A stretch of DNA of 64,000 nt from Rhodohalobacter mucosus (lineage in GTDB: Bacteria > Bacteroidota > Rhodothermia > Balneolales > Balneolaceae), in assembly GCF_003150675.1 (NCBI RefSeq), contig NZ_QGGB01000008.1, forward strand, positions 62,001 to 126,000, written 5' to 3'. The notes under the pieces are model-generated. The model did not search any database and had not been told where the DNA came from. It worked only from the letters and a program-made list of their open reading frames with translations. Made by a program: the position numbers and the translations under genes. Of the stretch, positions 1 to 9,410 are shown one piece after another (the stretch's first letter is position 1; the number at the start of each line of letters is the position of its first letter).

Positions 1-46
1 AGCTTTACGCATGCAGGGGTTTCTTTAGTTCAAAGGTGAGTTATGC

Positions 47-1927
47 TTAATTGTGCATAAATTTCTCATAATCGTGAACGGTTCCGTTATCAAGACAGCA
101 TTCAATGATTTGCCTGCCAAGGTCGTCAAGGTCGGGTGTAAGGAAATTCTTGAGCATTCTATGGAAGAACTCAAGCAGGATTTCAGCCCCGGCATCATAT
201 CCTTCCTCCTGAACTTCTCTCTGAAGCTCAACCCTGAGCAGCCATTCCGGAATGGTGCGTCCCTCGAACGTCATGTGCTTAAGTGCATATCCCAATACGC
301 TGCATCGGGCCGGTATAATTTGTTTGTCCGAGAAATTGGCATTTCCTTTTCTTGCCAGGTACTCACGGGTTACCCACTGAGACATAAATCCAACCTTCCA
401 GGCTCCGATTGTTTGGTTAGGCGTAAGGATATACTGCACTTCAGGTGTTTTATTAATTTGCTCCAGCAGCAGATTGGCCTGTTTTACCTTCTTGCCGGTA
501 GCGAAAGGCCAGTAACTTCCCACACCTTCACTGCTGATTCCCTGTGTTTGGATAATGCTCGGATTCGCGTGTCCGCGAGGAGCTACGAGTCTCCAGAGCC
601 AGGCAAGAGCCGGAGGCAGCACATGCATGATGCCCACAATGCCATAGTTGGGCTCCTCCTGCGTACAGGGGGGGGTGCGCATACCGATACTTCGAATCTC
701 AACCTGAACCGGTTCTTCAACAATATTGGGTACGATATCCCGGGGCAGAATCACCCTGGGATTCGGGCAGGGCACGCCGGGTTCATCCATTGTGTGATCC
801 CATATCATCGCCCTGCCGCCCGGTACGGATTGGATGTTCAGAAAAAGAAGGGGTTTTGGCGGTACAGCCGTCATTTTTTCCAGTGAGGGATCCGTACCGT
901 ACTCTTTAATGTGATCGACACGAACAAACCAGCCTTCCTCGGCATCTTCCAGTCCAAGCTTTCCATCATTTTTTTGAAGTGACGGGTGGCAAAGAGCCAT
1001 ATCATCAGCTACCGGCATCAGGTCACAAGTTTGTGCCAGGTCCAGATAGCGTTTGTCATCTTTGTAGAGGTTGTCGCCCAAAAGGAGCCGGCCATCCGCT
1101 AAACGGTGCGGCTGCTGCAACATTTCACTTTTACCGCCTCCGCTGGCCCCCTCGTGCATAAATGTTACGATGTTGTCGTACGGAGTTTTTACTTGCACGG
1201 AAGAGCAGTGAGCCGTTACCCAGCCCTCTTCTTCGCCCTGGCCGATAAGCATTCCGTATACACCTTTCTTGGCACTTGGCCCCGGATACAGATTGTAACT
1301 GAACATTTCGTAGTTGCCGGGTTGCCGGTTGTGTACAACCACCTGTTTGCCTTCAAAATGTGTATGCCTGAATGGCGGTGCAGTGTAGATGAAGGCGACA
1401 GGCTCAAAATCTTCATCAAGTTCGTCGGGGTTTATGATGCCCTGAAGCAGCGCCAGGCCCAGCCCAAAAAATCCCGCGTTGGCCGGAATAATGGCAGCAG
1501 CTTTGTAACCCATTCCAACTTTCCCTGCATTGAAATAAAACATGCCCAGATCCTGGCCTTTCAGCCATTCAAACGTTTCATGGCGCAGCTCCTGAAAATC
1601 GTAGTCGAATCGTTCATCAAATTTCGTCTTGTCTGTTGGAAAATCATCGGCAATCACCATACAATTCGGGTCTCTCCGCCTCATGTATGTTTCAAAATAG
1701 TTGGCGGCTATACCATTTTTTACCCGGTGAACGATCGCTTCTTTTTTAAATTCTCCGCCCGGTAGCTCATAAGAAACCTCACGTGACAGTCTGTTTTCTC
1801 CGCCCACGGAAAGGTTGACAAGGTCGTCGATATTTTTGGCTAATGTTACACTTTTGGCTTCATCCAGTAACTCTCTAAAATCAGCGTGCAGGTTGGAATC
1901 AAGGGAAAGCTCTGCAGTTTTATCCAT
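47..1927 (-). CDS. DUF4914-family P-loop protein (PEPCK-like)
   Basis: 626-residue soluble protein with no signal peptide. A phosphate-binding loop GASGGGKSEM lies at about residues 260-269, in the style of the PEP carboxykinase / HPr-kinase fold (GxSGxGKS). From memory the whole-length match is the DUF4914 family of Bacteroidota and Firmicutes, whose function is not established. Nucleotide-dependent phosphotransfer is an inference from the loop only. The gene stands alone: tRNA-Phe and its terminator lie upstream on the same strand and the window edge lies 46 bases downstream. The ATG at 1927 is the only sensible start. Family assignment fairly sure, function unknown. Confidence 0.75.
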   Translation of the reverse strand: MDKTAELSLDSNLHADFRELLDEAKSVTLAKNIDDLVNLSVGGENRLSREVSYELPGGEFKKEAIVHRVKNGIAANYFETYMRRRDPNCMVIADDFPTDKTKFDERFDYDFQELRHETFEWLKGQDLGMFYFNAGKVGMGYKAAAIIPANAGFFGLGLALLQGIINPDELDEDFEPVAFIYTAPPFRHTHFEGKQVVVHNRQPGNYEMFSYNLYPGPSAKKGVYGMLIGQGEEEGWVTAHCSSVQVKTPYDNIVTFMHEGASGGGKSEMLQQPHRLADGRLLLGDNLYKDDKRYLDLAQTCDLMPVADDMALCHPSLQKNDGKLGLEDAEEGWFVRVDHIKEYGTDPSLEKMTAVPPKPLLFLNIQSVPGGRAMIWDHTMDEPGVPCPNPRVILPRDIVPNIVEEPVQVEIRSIGMRTPPCTQEEPNYGIVGIMHVLPPALAWLWRLVAPRGHANPSIIQTQGISSEGVGSYWPFATGKKVKQANLLLEQINKTPEVQYILTPNQTIGAWKVGFMSQWVTREYLARKGNANFSDKQIIPARCSVLGYALKHMTFEGRTIPEWLLRVELQREVQEEGYDAGAEILLEFFHRMLKNFLTPDLDDLGRQIIECCLDNGTVHDYEKFMHN

Positions 1928-2066
1928 AGAATTGAATTTTAAAAATGGAAATTATCTGGTGCTCCTGAAATATACGCTTCTTTGTGCAGATACTAAAGAC
2001 ATCAACTATATGTTTATGTTGATTTAACCATGGAAGGGCTTTTTTGAATTGGATATATCTGCAAAT

Positions 2067-2104
2067 AAAAAAACCCTGGAATCACTATTTCAGATTCCAG
2101 GGTT
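2067..2104 (-). terminator. Intrinsic terminator after tRNA-Phe
   Basis: A 12-bp perfect stem (2072-2083 with 2093-2104, 9-base loop) is followed on the minus strand by a run of seven T. It sits 12 bases beyond the 3' end of tRNA-Phe and separates it from the DUF4914 gene. Confidence 0.85.
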
Positions 2105-2115
2105 TTGTTCCAGTG

Positions 2116-2188
<73 letters not shown>

Positions 2189-2201
2189 TTATGGAAGACA
2201 A

Positions 2202-2232
2202 AAAAGATAAGGGGATTTGCTGCTTAACACAA
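2202..2232 (-). promoter_or_regulatory. Candidate promoter of tRNA-Phe
   Basis: On the minus strand TTG (2232-2230), a 20-base spacer and TATCTTTT (2209-2202) fit the Bacteroidota-type TTG-N19-21-TAnnTTTG promoter at all but the last base. Transcription would begin about seven bases before the tRNA 5' end at 2188. This is a consensus match, not experimental evidence. Confidence 0.5.
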
Positions 2233-2388
2233 AGGGCGTTTTTATTTTTTTAAGTTTCCTCTTCTGATAGAAGCTGAATGAAATTCCTGAGGCAGAAGCA
2301 CCAAATTCCAAATCACAAATCACAATTCTCTGCGAATTTTGACGCCTTGTATTTCAGCCTCAAGATTTCGCACCAATCATGCGCTTGG

Positions 2389-4119
2389 CTATACTTTTTC
2401 CTCAATCTCCTCCTCCACATGAATATCCCTTATACGCATTTGAATAGTGCGTTTACCGTTCCAGTGGTTCTCCTCCAGTACATAGGCTATGTCAACGCGG
2501 CTCTTGTCACATTGGCGAAGTACCGGCAAATACTCGTGCATATTGAACCCGATTGCGTCCAGCACACCTGAATCTCCCTGGCTCACCTTCATCTTGAGGT
2601 GACCGTTACCCACAATGGTGGGCACGCTCTCAATGCAGACTCCCCTGGAGACGAAAACCGGGCGCATATTCCCCGGCCCGAATGGTTCAAACTGGCTGAG
2701 AAGCTTCCAGAATTTCATATCCACCTCCTCCAAATTAAGATCAGAGTCGATCTGCAGTTCGGGTAGAAAATCGTTTTCAGAAAGACGCGTACCCGCAATC
2801 CTGTTCATCCTTTCCCGGAATTCATCCAGGTTCCGGGCATCCATAGTAAGCCCTGCAGCAAATTCATGGCCTCCGAACTGTTCCAGCAGGTCCTCACACT
2901 CCTTAAGTGCGTCATAAATATTGAACCCCTTAATAGATCGGGCTGAGCCTTTAATTTTTCCCTCAACCGTACTCAGCATAATTGTGGGCCTGTAATAACT
3001 GTCCACAAGTCGCGAAGCAACAATCCCAATGACTCCAAGGTGCCAGTCGGGATGGTGCAGCACCATTGTAGACAATTCGTCCAGGTTAAAGTCCGATTCA
3101 AGCATCTCGGTAGCCTGCTCCATGGTTTCAGCATCCGTTGTTCGCCTCCTGATGTTGATCTCCTCCAGTTCGGCTGCATACCGTCTGGCGGATGTATGAT
3201 CTTCCGCTATCATCAGCTCCACGGCTGCCGTGGCATCCCCCATTCGTCCAGCTGCATTGATGCGTGGGCCGACCGAAAAAACGATGCTGGAGGTTGAGAC
3301 GGTACCGGGTAAAATTCGAATTTTCTCTAGCAGCGCCCGTACTCCAATGCGGGGCTCTGAATTGATCAGATTAAGGCCCATTCTCATAAGAATCCGGTTT
3401 TCATCTACGATCGGAACGATATCGGACGCTATAGAAATGGCAACAAGATCGAGATACTCATAAGGAAGCGTATCGCTGAGACCCAGCTTTTTCACTGTGG
3501 CCTGCACCAGCTTAAATCCTACGCCGGCACCAGACAAACCGTCGAAGGGATAGCTGCAGTCGGGACGTTTGGGATCGAGAACAGCAACTGCATCGGGAAG
3601 CTCATCTCCCACTGTGTGGTGATCACAAATAATGAGGTCGATACCTTTTTCCGAAGCGTATTTCGCTTCCTCAATCGCGGTGATTCCACAGTCAACGGAT
3701 ACGATAAGATCTGCATTCAGGTCACTGGCAAAACGAATGCCGTCCGGATTGATACCATATCCCTCTTTGAACCTGTGAGGAATATAGTAGTGCACATCCA
3801 GGCCAAACCGCTTCAGAAATGTGTAAAGTATACTCGTGGCCGTAGTGCCATCCACGTCATAGTCGCCATAGATAACAATACGCTCTGAGTTTCGAATCGC
3901 AGATGAAAGCCTGCAGGCTGCCGGCTCCATATCCTTCATCAGAAAAGGATCATGAAGGCGTTCGGATTCGGGTCTGAAAAATCGTTTGGCTTCATCAAAG
4001 CTGTCGATACCGCGAAGCACCAATAGCCGTGAAATCTGCTCCGGTATGTTGAGCGCAGACGCCATCTCGCTGACAGACCTCTCCATCCCGGGCTCGGTGT
4101 ATACCCATCGAAATGACAT
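2389..4119 (-). CDS. recJ: Single-stranded-DNA exonuclease RecJ
   Basis: 576-residue DHH-superfamily 5'-3' exonuclease acting on single-stranded DNA in recombination and mismatch repair. Residues 86-92 carry DYDVDGT and residues 166-168 the DHH motif that binds the metal ions. A DHHA1-type GSARS... segment lies near residue 390, and an OB-like C-terminal part follows. Length agrees with RecJ (about 570). The start ATG at 4119 precedes a typical RecJ opening. The gene is followed after ~200 bases by tRNA-Phe on the same strand and is divergent from leucine dehydrogenase. Confidence 0.95.
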   Translation of the reverse strand: MSFRWVYTEPGMERSVSEMASALNIPEQISRLLVLRGIDSFDEAKRFFRPESERLHDPFLMKDMEPAACRLSSAIRNSERIVIYGDYDVDGTTATSILYTFLKRFGLDVHYYIPHRFKEGYGINPDGIRFASDLNADLIVSVDCGITAIEEAKYASEKGIDLIICDHHTVGDELPDAVAVLDPKRPDCSYPFDGLSGAGVGFKLVQATVKKLGLSDTLPYEYLDLVAISIASDIVPIVDENRILMRMGLNLINSEPRIGVRALLEKIRILPGTVSTSSIVFSVGPRINAAGRMGDATAAVELMIAEDHTSARRYAAELEEINIRRRTTDAETMEQATEMLESDFNLDELSTMVLHHPDWHLGVIGIVASRLVDSYYRPTIMLSTVEGKIKGSARSIKGFNIYDALKECEDLLEQFGGHEFAAGLTMDARNLDEFRERMNRIAGTRLSENDFLPELQIDSDLNLEEVDMKFWKLLSQFEPFGPGNMRPVFVSRGVCIESVPTIVGNGHLKMKVSQGDSGVLDAIGFNMHEYLPVLRQCDKSRVDIAYVLEENHWNGKRTIQMRIRDIHVEEEIEEKV

Positions 4120-4464
4120 AAATTATTTTCTGTTTTGTTTTCATTTAACAGGCAGGGGAGGATCAGCTCGGCAATGCCAAAAAAATAACGGTTCACGTGC
4201 TCCAGAGCATACATGAACCCGCTCTTTGTACTCTTCTTTCTATTATAAAAAAACGGCAGGAGAAAACGATATTTTCTTTTCCCCCATCTGTTTCGAATAC
4301 TTCCTCCGATCATCATATATTACATGTAGATTAAGGCAAAACAGGTATGGCCTTTCAAGTTTCTTTTACAAAAAACAGGGCCTGAAATCTGTCTATTCCA
4401 TCAAAAAATTCATAGCTTTGGAAGCGGTTCCAATGTTTTATCAATAATCTTACCTGAAAACGTT
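4120..4464. other. 345-base divergent intergenic region
   Basis: This gap separates recJ (minus) and leucine dehydrogenase (plus). Short reading frames cross it but none shows family motifs or a start with supporting context, so I take it as non-coding. One good promoter candidate for the plus strand is listed separately. Nothing comparable is obvious for recJ. Confidence 0.5.
4390..4420 (+). promoter_or_regulatory. Candidate promoter of leucine dehydrogenase
   Basis: TAGCTTTG at 4413-4420 is a perfect TAnnTTTG -7 element. The upstream element is weak (CTG 21 bases before). The predicted leader is about 38 bases before the ATG at 4465. Confidence 0.4.
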
Positions 4465-5637
4465 ATGAACGACACAATCAACAGGGTTGAAACGGGTGCC
4501 AAGGTGAATAAGGACTTTGAACTCTTCAGTGATCTGCAAAATATGGAGCACGAGCAGATTGTGTTTTGCTCCAGGCCAGAAGTAGGGCTTAAAGCAATAA
4601 TCGCCATTCATGACACAACTCTCGGCCCGTCGCTGGGCGGTGTGCGGATGTGGAATTACTCATCCGAAAAGGAAGCCATACGCGATGTTCTGAGGCTGTC
4701 GCGCGGCATGACGTATAAATCAGCGATTTCAGGACTAAATCTGGGCGGTGGCAAAGCCGTCATCATCGGCGATTCTCGCACCCAAAAATCAGAAGGTCTG
4801 TTCAGGGCATTCGGGCGTTTCGTTGACGGTCTCAGCGGCCGCTACATAACCGCCGAGGATGTGGGTATTTCCGAAAGAGAGATGGAGTGGATCTTCACGG
4901 AAACCAAATATGTAACCGGGATACCCAAACATATGGGCGGAAGCGGCAACCCTTCTCCTGTAACAGGATATGGCGTTTACATGGGCATGAAGGCGGCGGC
5001 CAAACGCGCGTACGGAAGTGATTCACTTGAAGGCAAGCGAATAGCGATTCAGGGTGCAGGATCCGTGGCATCTCACCTGGCAAACTATGTGAGCAAAGAA
5101 AATGCGGCACTTTTTGTGACGGATATTTTTCCTGAAAAGGCCAAAAAGATCGCCAATGAAACAGGCGCAACCATCGTGGACCCGGATGCCATTTACACTC
5201 TGGACATGGATATTTTCAGCCCTTGTGCATTGGGCGGTGTGGTAAACGATGATACCATCAATGTTCTCTCCTGTGATATAGTCGCCGGTGGTGCCAATAA
5301 CATTCTTGACAATGAAGAAAAGCATGGTGAGATGCTGGTAAGAAAGGGAATACTGTATGCCCCTGATTATGTGATAAACGCAGGCGGTATTATCAACGTC
5401 GCAAGCGAACTGGAGGGCTATAATGAGCAGCAATCCATGGAAAAAACATCCCGCATTTACGATACAACGCTTCAGATCTTTGATTACGCTGAGAAAAATG
5501 GCATTCCTACCATTGCAGCTTCGAATAAACTGGCGGACGAACGAATCAAGGCCGTTGCTGGCATCAAAACCGTTTATTCATCTAAAAGCCATTTTTCCGG
5601 AAGAAAAGGGGAGACGTACCTTCGGAACAGGTCCTGA
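4465..5637 (+). CDS. ldh: Leucine dehydrogenase (Glu/Leu/Phe/Val dehydrogenase family)
   Basis: 390 residues; NAD-dependent oxidative deamination of branched-chain amino acids to 2-oxo acids. The dimerisation domain carries GGVRM (58-62) and the catalytic lysine in GGGKA (Lys97). The Rossmann domain begins with GAGSVASH (197-204). Length matches leucine/phenylalanine dehydrogenases (360-390) and is shorter than glutamate dehydrogenases (compare 59582-60985). Leucine over phenylalanine or valine specificity is inferred from overall resemblance. The C-terminal ~25 residues after the family's usual end are basic and look unstructured. Confidence 0.88.
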   Translation: MNDTINRVETGAKVNKDFELFSDLQNMEHEQIVFCSRPEVGLKAIIAIHDTTLGPSLGGVRMWNYSSEKEAIRDVLRLSRGMTYKSAISGLNLGGGKAVIIGDSRTQKSEGLFRAFGRFVDGLSGRYITAEDVGISEREMEWIFTETKYVTGIPKHMGGSGNPSPVTGYGVYMGMKAAAKRAYGSDSLEGKRIAIQGAGSVASHLANYVSKENAALFVTDIFPEKAKKIANETGATIVDPDAIYTLDMDIFSPCALGGVVNDDTINVLSCDIVAGGANNILDNEEKHGEMLVRKGILYAPDYVINAGGIINVASELEGYNEQQSMEKTSRIYDTTLQIFDYAEKNGIPTIAASNKLADERIKAVAGIKTVYSSKSHFSGRKGETYLRNRS

Positions 5638-5765
5638 TCCTGACGGTCAATTAGCCGACTGTTCTTTGGTAAAACGGATACCACCCGGCAGATTTCTGTA
5701 ACGGCAGGGTAATTTTTTCGTATGTTCAGCGAAAACAGCTAAACCCGCTCTACAGACACACAGTT

Positions 5766-6590
5766 ATGAAACGAATATCCAATACCTGGGAGCTGATTAA
5801 AAGTTCTTTCAGGGTTCTGATGGAAGATAAAAAAATGCTTCTCTTCCCCCTGCTGTCGGGCATTTGTACGCTCATAATCGTTGCCAGCTTTTTTATTCCG
5901 GCTTTCGTGACCGGTTTCATTCCTTTTTTAGGCGACCCGGATCAGATGAGTAATACGGCGCTTTACGTCTCTGTTTTTTGTTTCTACTTCATTAACTATT
6001 TCATTGTACTCTTTTTCAATTCGGCTGCCGTTGCCTACGCGATCGATCTCATGCGAGGCGGGTCCCCTTCCTTCGGAGCTGCATTCAAAAAAGTGCAAAG
6101 CCGAATTGTTCCGCTTTTGGGCTGGACGGTCATAGCATCAACAGTAGGACTCATTCTCAATACGATAGAAAATCAGTCTGATAAGATCGGCAGAATTGTG
6201 ATCGCTTTTTTTGGCCTGAGCTGGACTATCATCAGCTTCCTCGTGCTGCCCATTCTGATCGTGGAAGGTAAAGGCCCAATCGCCTCGCTAAGCGAATCGG
6301 TCAGAATGGTAAAGGATGTATGGGCCGAACAGCTTGTAGGTCATTTCAGTTTTGGGCTGTTGTTTGGGCTTGTCCTGATTCCGGTGGCCCTGCTCAGTTT
6401 TTTCGTTATGAGCATGGATGGACTCTTTATGTGGGCAGGCCTTGCGCTGTTGCTCGCTGCCGGAATTACAGCTGGAGTGCTTCAGTGGATCCTGCAGTCA
6501 ATTTTTATGGGGGCCGTTTACCTCTATGTGCGCGAAGACAAGGTACCCGATAGATTTTCCCTGTCACAGATTGACAGTGCCATGCGCTAG
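5766..6590 (+). CDS. DUF6159-family integral membrane protein
   Basis: 274 residues with about six hydrophobic segments. The N-terminus is short and cytoplasmic, contains the family-like 'SFRVLMEDKKMLLFP' stretch, and precedes the first membrane span near residue 25. The pattern fits DUF6159, membrane proteins of unknown function related to the glycerophosphoryl diester phosphodiesterase membrane-domain style. It sits between leucine dehydrogenase and hslO, on the same strand as both, with ~130 and ~95 base gaps, so it may be an independent unit. No catalytic motif is visible. Confidence 0.7.
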   Translation: MKRISNTWELIKSSFRVLMEDKKMLLFPLLSGICTLIIVASFFIPAFVTGFIPFLGDPDQMSNTALYVSVFCFYFINYFIVLFFNSAAVAYAIDLMRGGSPSFGAAFKKVQSRIVPLLGWTVIASTVGLILNTIENQSDKIGRIVIAFFGLSWTIISFLVLPILIVEGKGPIASLSESVRMVKDVWAEQLVGHFSFGLLFGLVLIPVALLSFFVMSMDGLFMWAGLALLLAAGITAGVLQWILQSIFMGAVYLYVREDKVPDRFSLSQIDSAMR

Positions 6591-6686
6591 AACGGAAAAG
6601 TTGCTATTTTCAGCACCCCTAAACGCAACAGTACGTCTATGCGTTTATAAGGCAAAGCTCATCATAATCTACGCTCTATTTCCCCT

Positions 6687-7592
6687 ATGTCCTTAAAAGA
6701 AGAGTTTAAATTCAAAGACAGGCTGATTAAAGGAATTCACCCCGGCGGCCAGTTCAAAATCAGCGTTGTCAAGACGACCGATGTCGTTCAGGCTGCAAAG
6801 GAGAATCATCACCTTTCACTATTAAACACGGTGATTCTTGGACGCACCCTTACCGCAGCCATGCTTCTTGCTTCCGAACTGAAAGGAGAAGAGCGAATAC
6901 AGGTACGACTGGACGGAAACGGCCCCATAGGAATGGTTGTGGCCGAGGCAAACCGGGTGGGTGAAGTTCGCGGCTACGTTCAAAATCCCACGGCTGAATT
7001 GGATTACTCTGAAAGCAATGTGGATATCGGTGACGGTGTTGGGCTCGGTATTCTTACAGTATCCAAAACGCTTTACAACGAGGCTGAACCCCGCACAAGT
7101 ACCATTGAACTTGTGAAAGGGGACGTTATAGCAGACATGGCACATTACATGGTTCAATCAGAACAGGTTCTCTCTGCGTTTCTTTTGGATGTAAGCCTGG
7201 ATGACAAAGGCAATGTAAAACAGGCCGGCGGACTCCTTGTTCAGCGGCTGCCGGAAGCTGAAGATGAGTCGATGGAGACGCTTCAGAAGACCGTGGCCTC
7301 CATGCCACCGGTGAGTGAAATGCTGGCCGACGGTAAATACATAGATGATATTATGCACCTTGCATGTACACCCTTCGACGTGAAAGAGCTTGACCGTCAG
7401 CCTGTTCACTTTTTCTGCAGATGTTCCCCCGTGAGATTTAAAAACGCGCTTTCACTTCTGAGTTATGATGACCTGAAAGAGATGGAAGGCGAAAGCCAGG
7501 AAATTATTTGCCACTACTGCGGGAACCGCCACACCATTCCAAAAGACGAGATACGCTCCATCATTGAAAAAGCAAGGGCAAAGTTAAACTGA
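6687..7592 (+). CDS. hslO: Redox-regulated chaperone Hsp33
   Basis: 301-residue cytoplasmic holdase that is activated by oxidative unfolding. The C-terminal zinc site is present as Cys244-x-Cys246 ... Cys275-x2-Cys278, the family pattern with 28 residues between the pairs. The N-terminal core shows the usual GNGPIG and GRTL segments. Normal length. The ATG at 6687 gives a complete N-terminus. It lies upstream of the NADH dehydrogenase gene, with a 73-base gap. Confidence 0.95.
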   Translation: MSLKEEFKFKDRLIKGIHPGGQFKISVVKTTDVVQAAKENHHLSLLNTVILGRTLTAAMLLASELKGEERIQVRLDGNGPIGMVVAEANRVGEVRGYVQNPTAELDYSESNVDIGDGVGLGILTVSKTLYNEAEPRTSTIELVKGDVIADMAHYMVQSEQVLSAFLLDVSLDDKGNVKQAGGLLVQRLPEAEDESMETLQKTVASMPPVSEMLADGKYIDDIMHLACTPFDVKELDRQPVHFFCRCSPVRFKNALSLLSYDDLKEMEGESQEIICHYCGNRHTIPKDEIRSIIEKARAKLN

Positions 7593-7665
7593 AGCCCGCT
7601 CATGGAATCCCAAAGGGTTACTGATTGTTTAAAGTAGCGCACTGAGTTATGAATAAAGCTTATCC

Positions 7666-8934
7666 ATGAACAAAACTCCTGAGATCATCATCGTTGGCGG
7701 CGGATTCGGAGGTATTACGGCAGCCAGAAAGCTGAAAAATACGGGTTGGAACCTGACTCTCATCGATAAAAAGAATCACCATCTCTTCCAGCCTCTGCTT
7801 TACCAGGTCGCCACTGCGGCACTCTCTCCGGGCGACATTGCGGTTCCCATCAGGGGCATCTTCAGCAAAGATGACAATATTCGAACCGTCATGGATAAAG
7901 TCCTGTCTATTGACGCCGAAAATAACACCCTTGAGCTAGAGAATGGTGAAAATCTCTCGTTCGATTACCTGGTTCTGGCCCCTGGTGCCGTTTATAACTA
8001 CTTCGGAAACGATGATTGGAAAAAGTCCGCACCGGGACTCAAAACACTTGGCAATGCACTTTCAATCAGGGAGAGAATTCTGCTCAGCCTGGAAAAAGCG
8101 GATCGCATTGATCACCCTGAAAAAAGAAAGCCCTACCTTACCTATGCGGTCATTGGCGGCGGACCTACCGGTGTGGAGATGGCCGGTGCCATAGCCGAGA
8201 TTTCTAAACGCAACATGATGAGGGATTTCAGAAATCTGTCAACGGATGAAACGGAGGTGTATCTTGTTGAAGCTGCCGGCCGAATTCTGAACGGCTACCC
8301 GGAAAGTCTCTCCGAAAAAGCAAAGCAGGATCTTGAGGGAATGGGCGTGCGCGTACTTCTCAACACACCGGTTAAGGAAATCAGAAAAAATGGTGTTGTG
8401 GTTTCCGATAGTTTTATTGAAACACCCAATATCGTGTGGGCGGCGGGAGTAAAAACCGCGCCTTTACTCCAGACGCTGTCAGCCGATGCGGACAAGATGG
8501 GCAGGATAAAAGTACGTCCGGACCTAACCGTACCGGGAAATGATCATATTTTTGTTATAGGTGACGCCGCATATGTTGAAGATGACGACGGAAACCCGCT
8601 ACCCGCCCTGGCTCCGGTTGCCATTCAACAGGGGAAATATGTGGCTGAACAGATCAAAGAGAGGGTAAAAGGGCGGGATATCAAACCATTCTCCTATGTA
8701 GACAAGGGCAGCATGGCAACCATCGGCCGTGCAAAAGCCGTCGCAGACATTCGCGGGTTTAAATTCTCAGGCTTTTTTGCGTGGCTGCTCTGGTCGTTCA
8801 TCCATATTTTTTTCCTGATAGGCTTCAGAAACCGCTTCAGGGTTTTTGCCGAATGGATATGGCACTACATTACCTTCAAGAGGGGCGTTCGTTTAATAAC
8901 GAACAGCGGTAAAGAAAGAACAGAAGAAGATTGA
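7666..8934 (+). CDS. ndh: Type II NADH:quinone oxidoreductase (NDH-2)
   Basis: 422-residue FAD enzyme. The N-terminal FAD loop GGGFGG lies near residues 11-16, and a second nucleotide-binding loop GGGPTGVEMAG lies near residues 168-178. The motif GDAAYV (about residues 302-307) contacts FAD. The hydrophobic and basic C-terminus, with 'FIHIFFLIGFRNR', is the membrane-anchoring tail typical of NDH-2 in this phylum. It transfers electrons from NADH to quinone at the inner membrane face without pumping protons. It converges with the IscA-type gene on the other strand. Confidence 0.92.
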   Translation: MNKTPEIIIVGGGFGGITAARKLKNTGWNLTLIDKKNHHLFQPLLYQVATAALSPGDIAVPIRGIFSKDDNIRTVMDKVLSIDAENNTLELENGENLSFDYLVLAPGAVYNYFGNDDWKKSAPGLKTLGNALSIRERILLSLEKADRIDHPEKRKPYLTYAVIGGGPTGVEMAGAIAEISKRNMMRDFRNLSTDETEVYLVEAAGRILNGYPESLSEKAKQDLEGMGVRVLLNTPVKEIRKNGVVVSDSFIETPNIVWAAGVKTAPLLQTLSADADKMGRIKVRPDLTVPGNDHIFVIGDAAYVEDDDGNPLPALAPVAIQQGKYVAEQIKERVKGRDIKPFSYVDKGSMATIGRAKAVADIRGFKFSGFFAWLLWSFIHIFFLIGFRNRFRVFAEWIWHYITFKRGVRLITNSGKERTEED

Positions 8935-8953
8935 ATATTCGTTTTATCCGCTT

Positions 8954-9394
8954 TTAAACGGCAAATGATGAGCCGCATCCGCATGACTCACTTGCATTAG
9001 GATTGTCGAACGTAAAGCCTCGTGCATCAAGGCCGTCAGGATAGTCAATCTGTATTCCATTCAGATAGATGAGGTGTTTCGGATCAACAATGATTTCGAG
9101 GCCCTGACTTTCAATGACGCGATCATCATCCGTACGGATATCAAATCCAAGCTTATAGCTCAGGCCGGAACAGCCTCCTCCCTCAACTGCTACGCGCAGA
9201 TATAGTCCCTCATCCAGATTCTCATTCTCCTTTATTTTGCTAATCTGTTTGGCTGCTCTTTCGGTTACTATAACCGGGTTGTCAGAAACTTCGCCCGAAG
9301 GAGCTTCAGGAAGGCCTACAGCCTCTTCCGGCTCAGTGTCATCATCAATGAGAGAAGCAATGATGTCGTCAAGATTTTCTTCTTCTAAAGGCAT
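8954..9394 (-). CDS. IscA/HesB-type iron-sulfur cluster carrier
   Basis: 146 residues from the ATG at 9394. The C-terminal ~105 residues are an A-type Fe-S carrier domain with GGCSGLSY and the C-terminal CGCGSSF, giving the three cysteines that hold a 2Fe-2S or 4Fe-4S cluster. An acidic N-terminal extension of about 40 residues (rich in Asp, Glu and Pro) is unusual for IscA/ErpA. An upstream in-frame start at 9481 would overlap the neighbouring gene by 71 bases, so I prefer 9394, 16 bases after that gene's stop. Probably co-transcribed with it. Confidence 0.88.
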   Translation of the reverse strand: MPLEEENLDDIIASLIDDDTEPEEAVGLPEAPSGEVSDNPVIVTERAAKQISKIKENENLDEGLYLRVAVEGGGCSGLSYKLGFDIRTDDDRVIESQGLEIIVDPKHLIYLNGIQIDYPDGLDARGFTFDNPNASESCGCGSSFAV

Positions 9395-9410
9395 AATTGT
9401 TTTTGGAACC

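Noticed and set aside
53..886. Plus-strand frame of 277 codons opposite the DUF4914 gene
   Set aside because: Shadow; no plausible protein pattern.
2278..2330. AT-rich repeated words (CAAATCACAAATCACAA) between recJ and tRNA-Phe
   Set aside because: Too short and simple to call a repeat element from this window alone.
4226..4447. 73-codon reading frame in the recJ/leucine dehydrogenase gap
   Set aside because: Composition is not coding-like, no motif, and it runs through the promoter candidate for leucine dehydrogenase.
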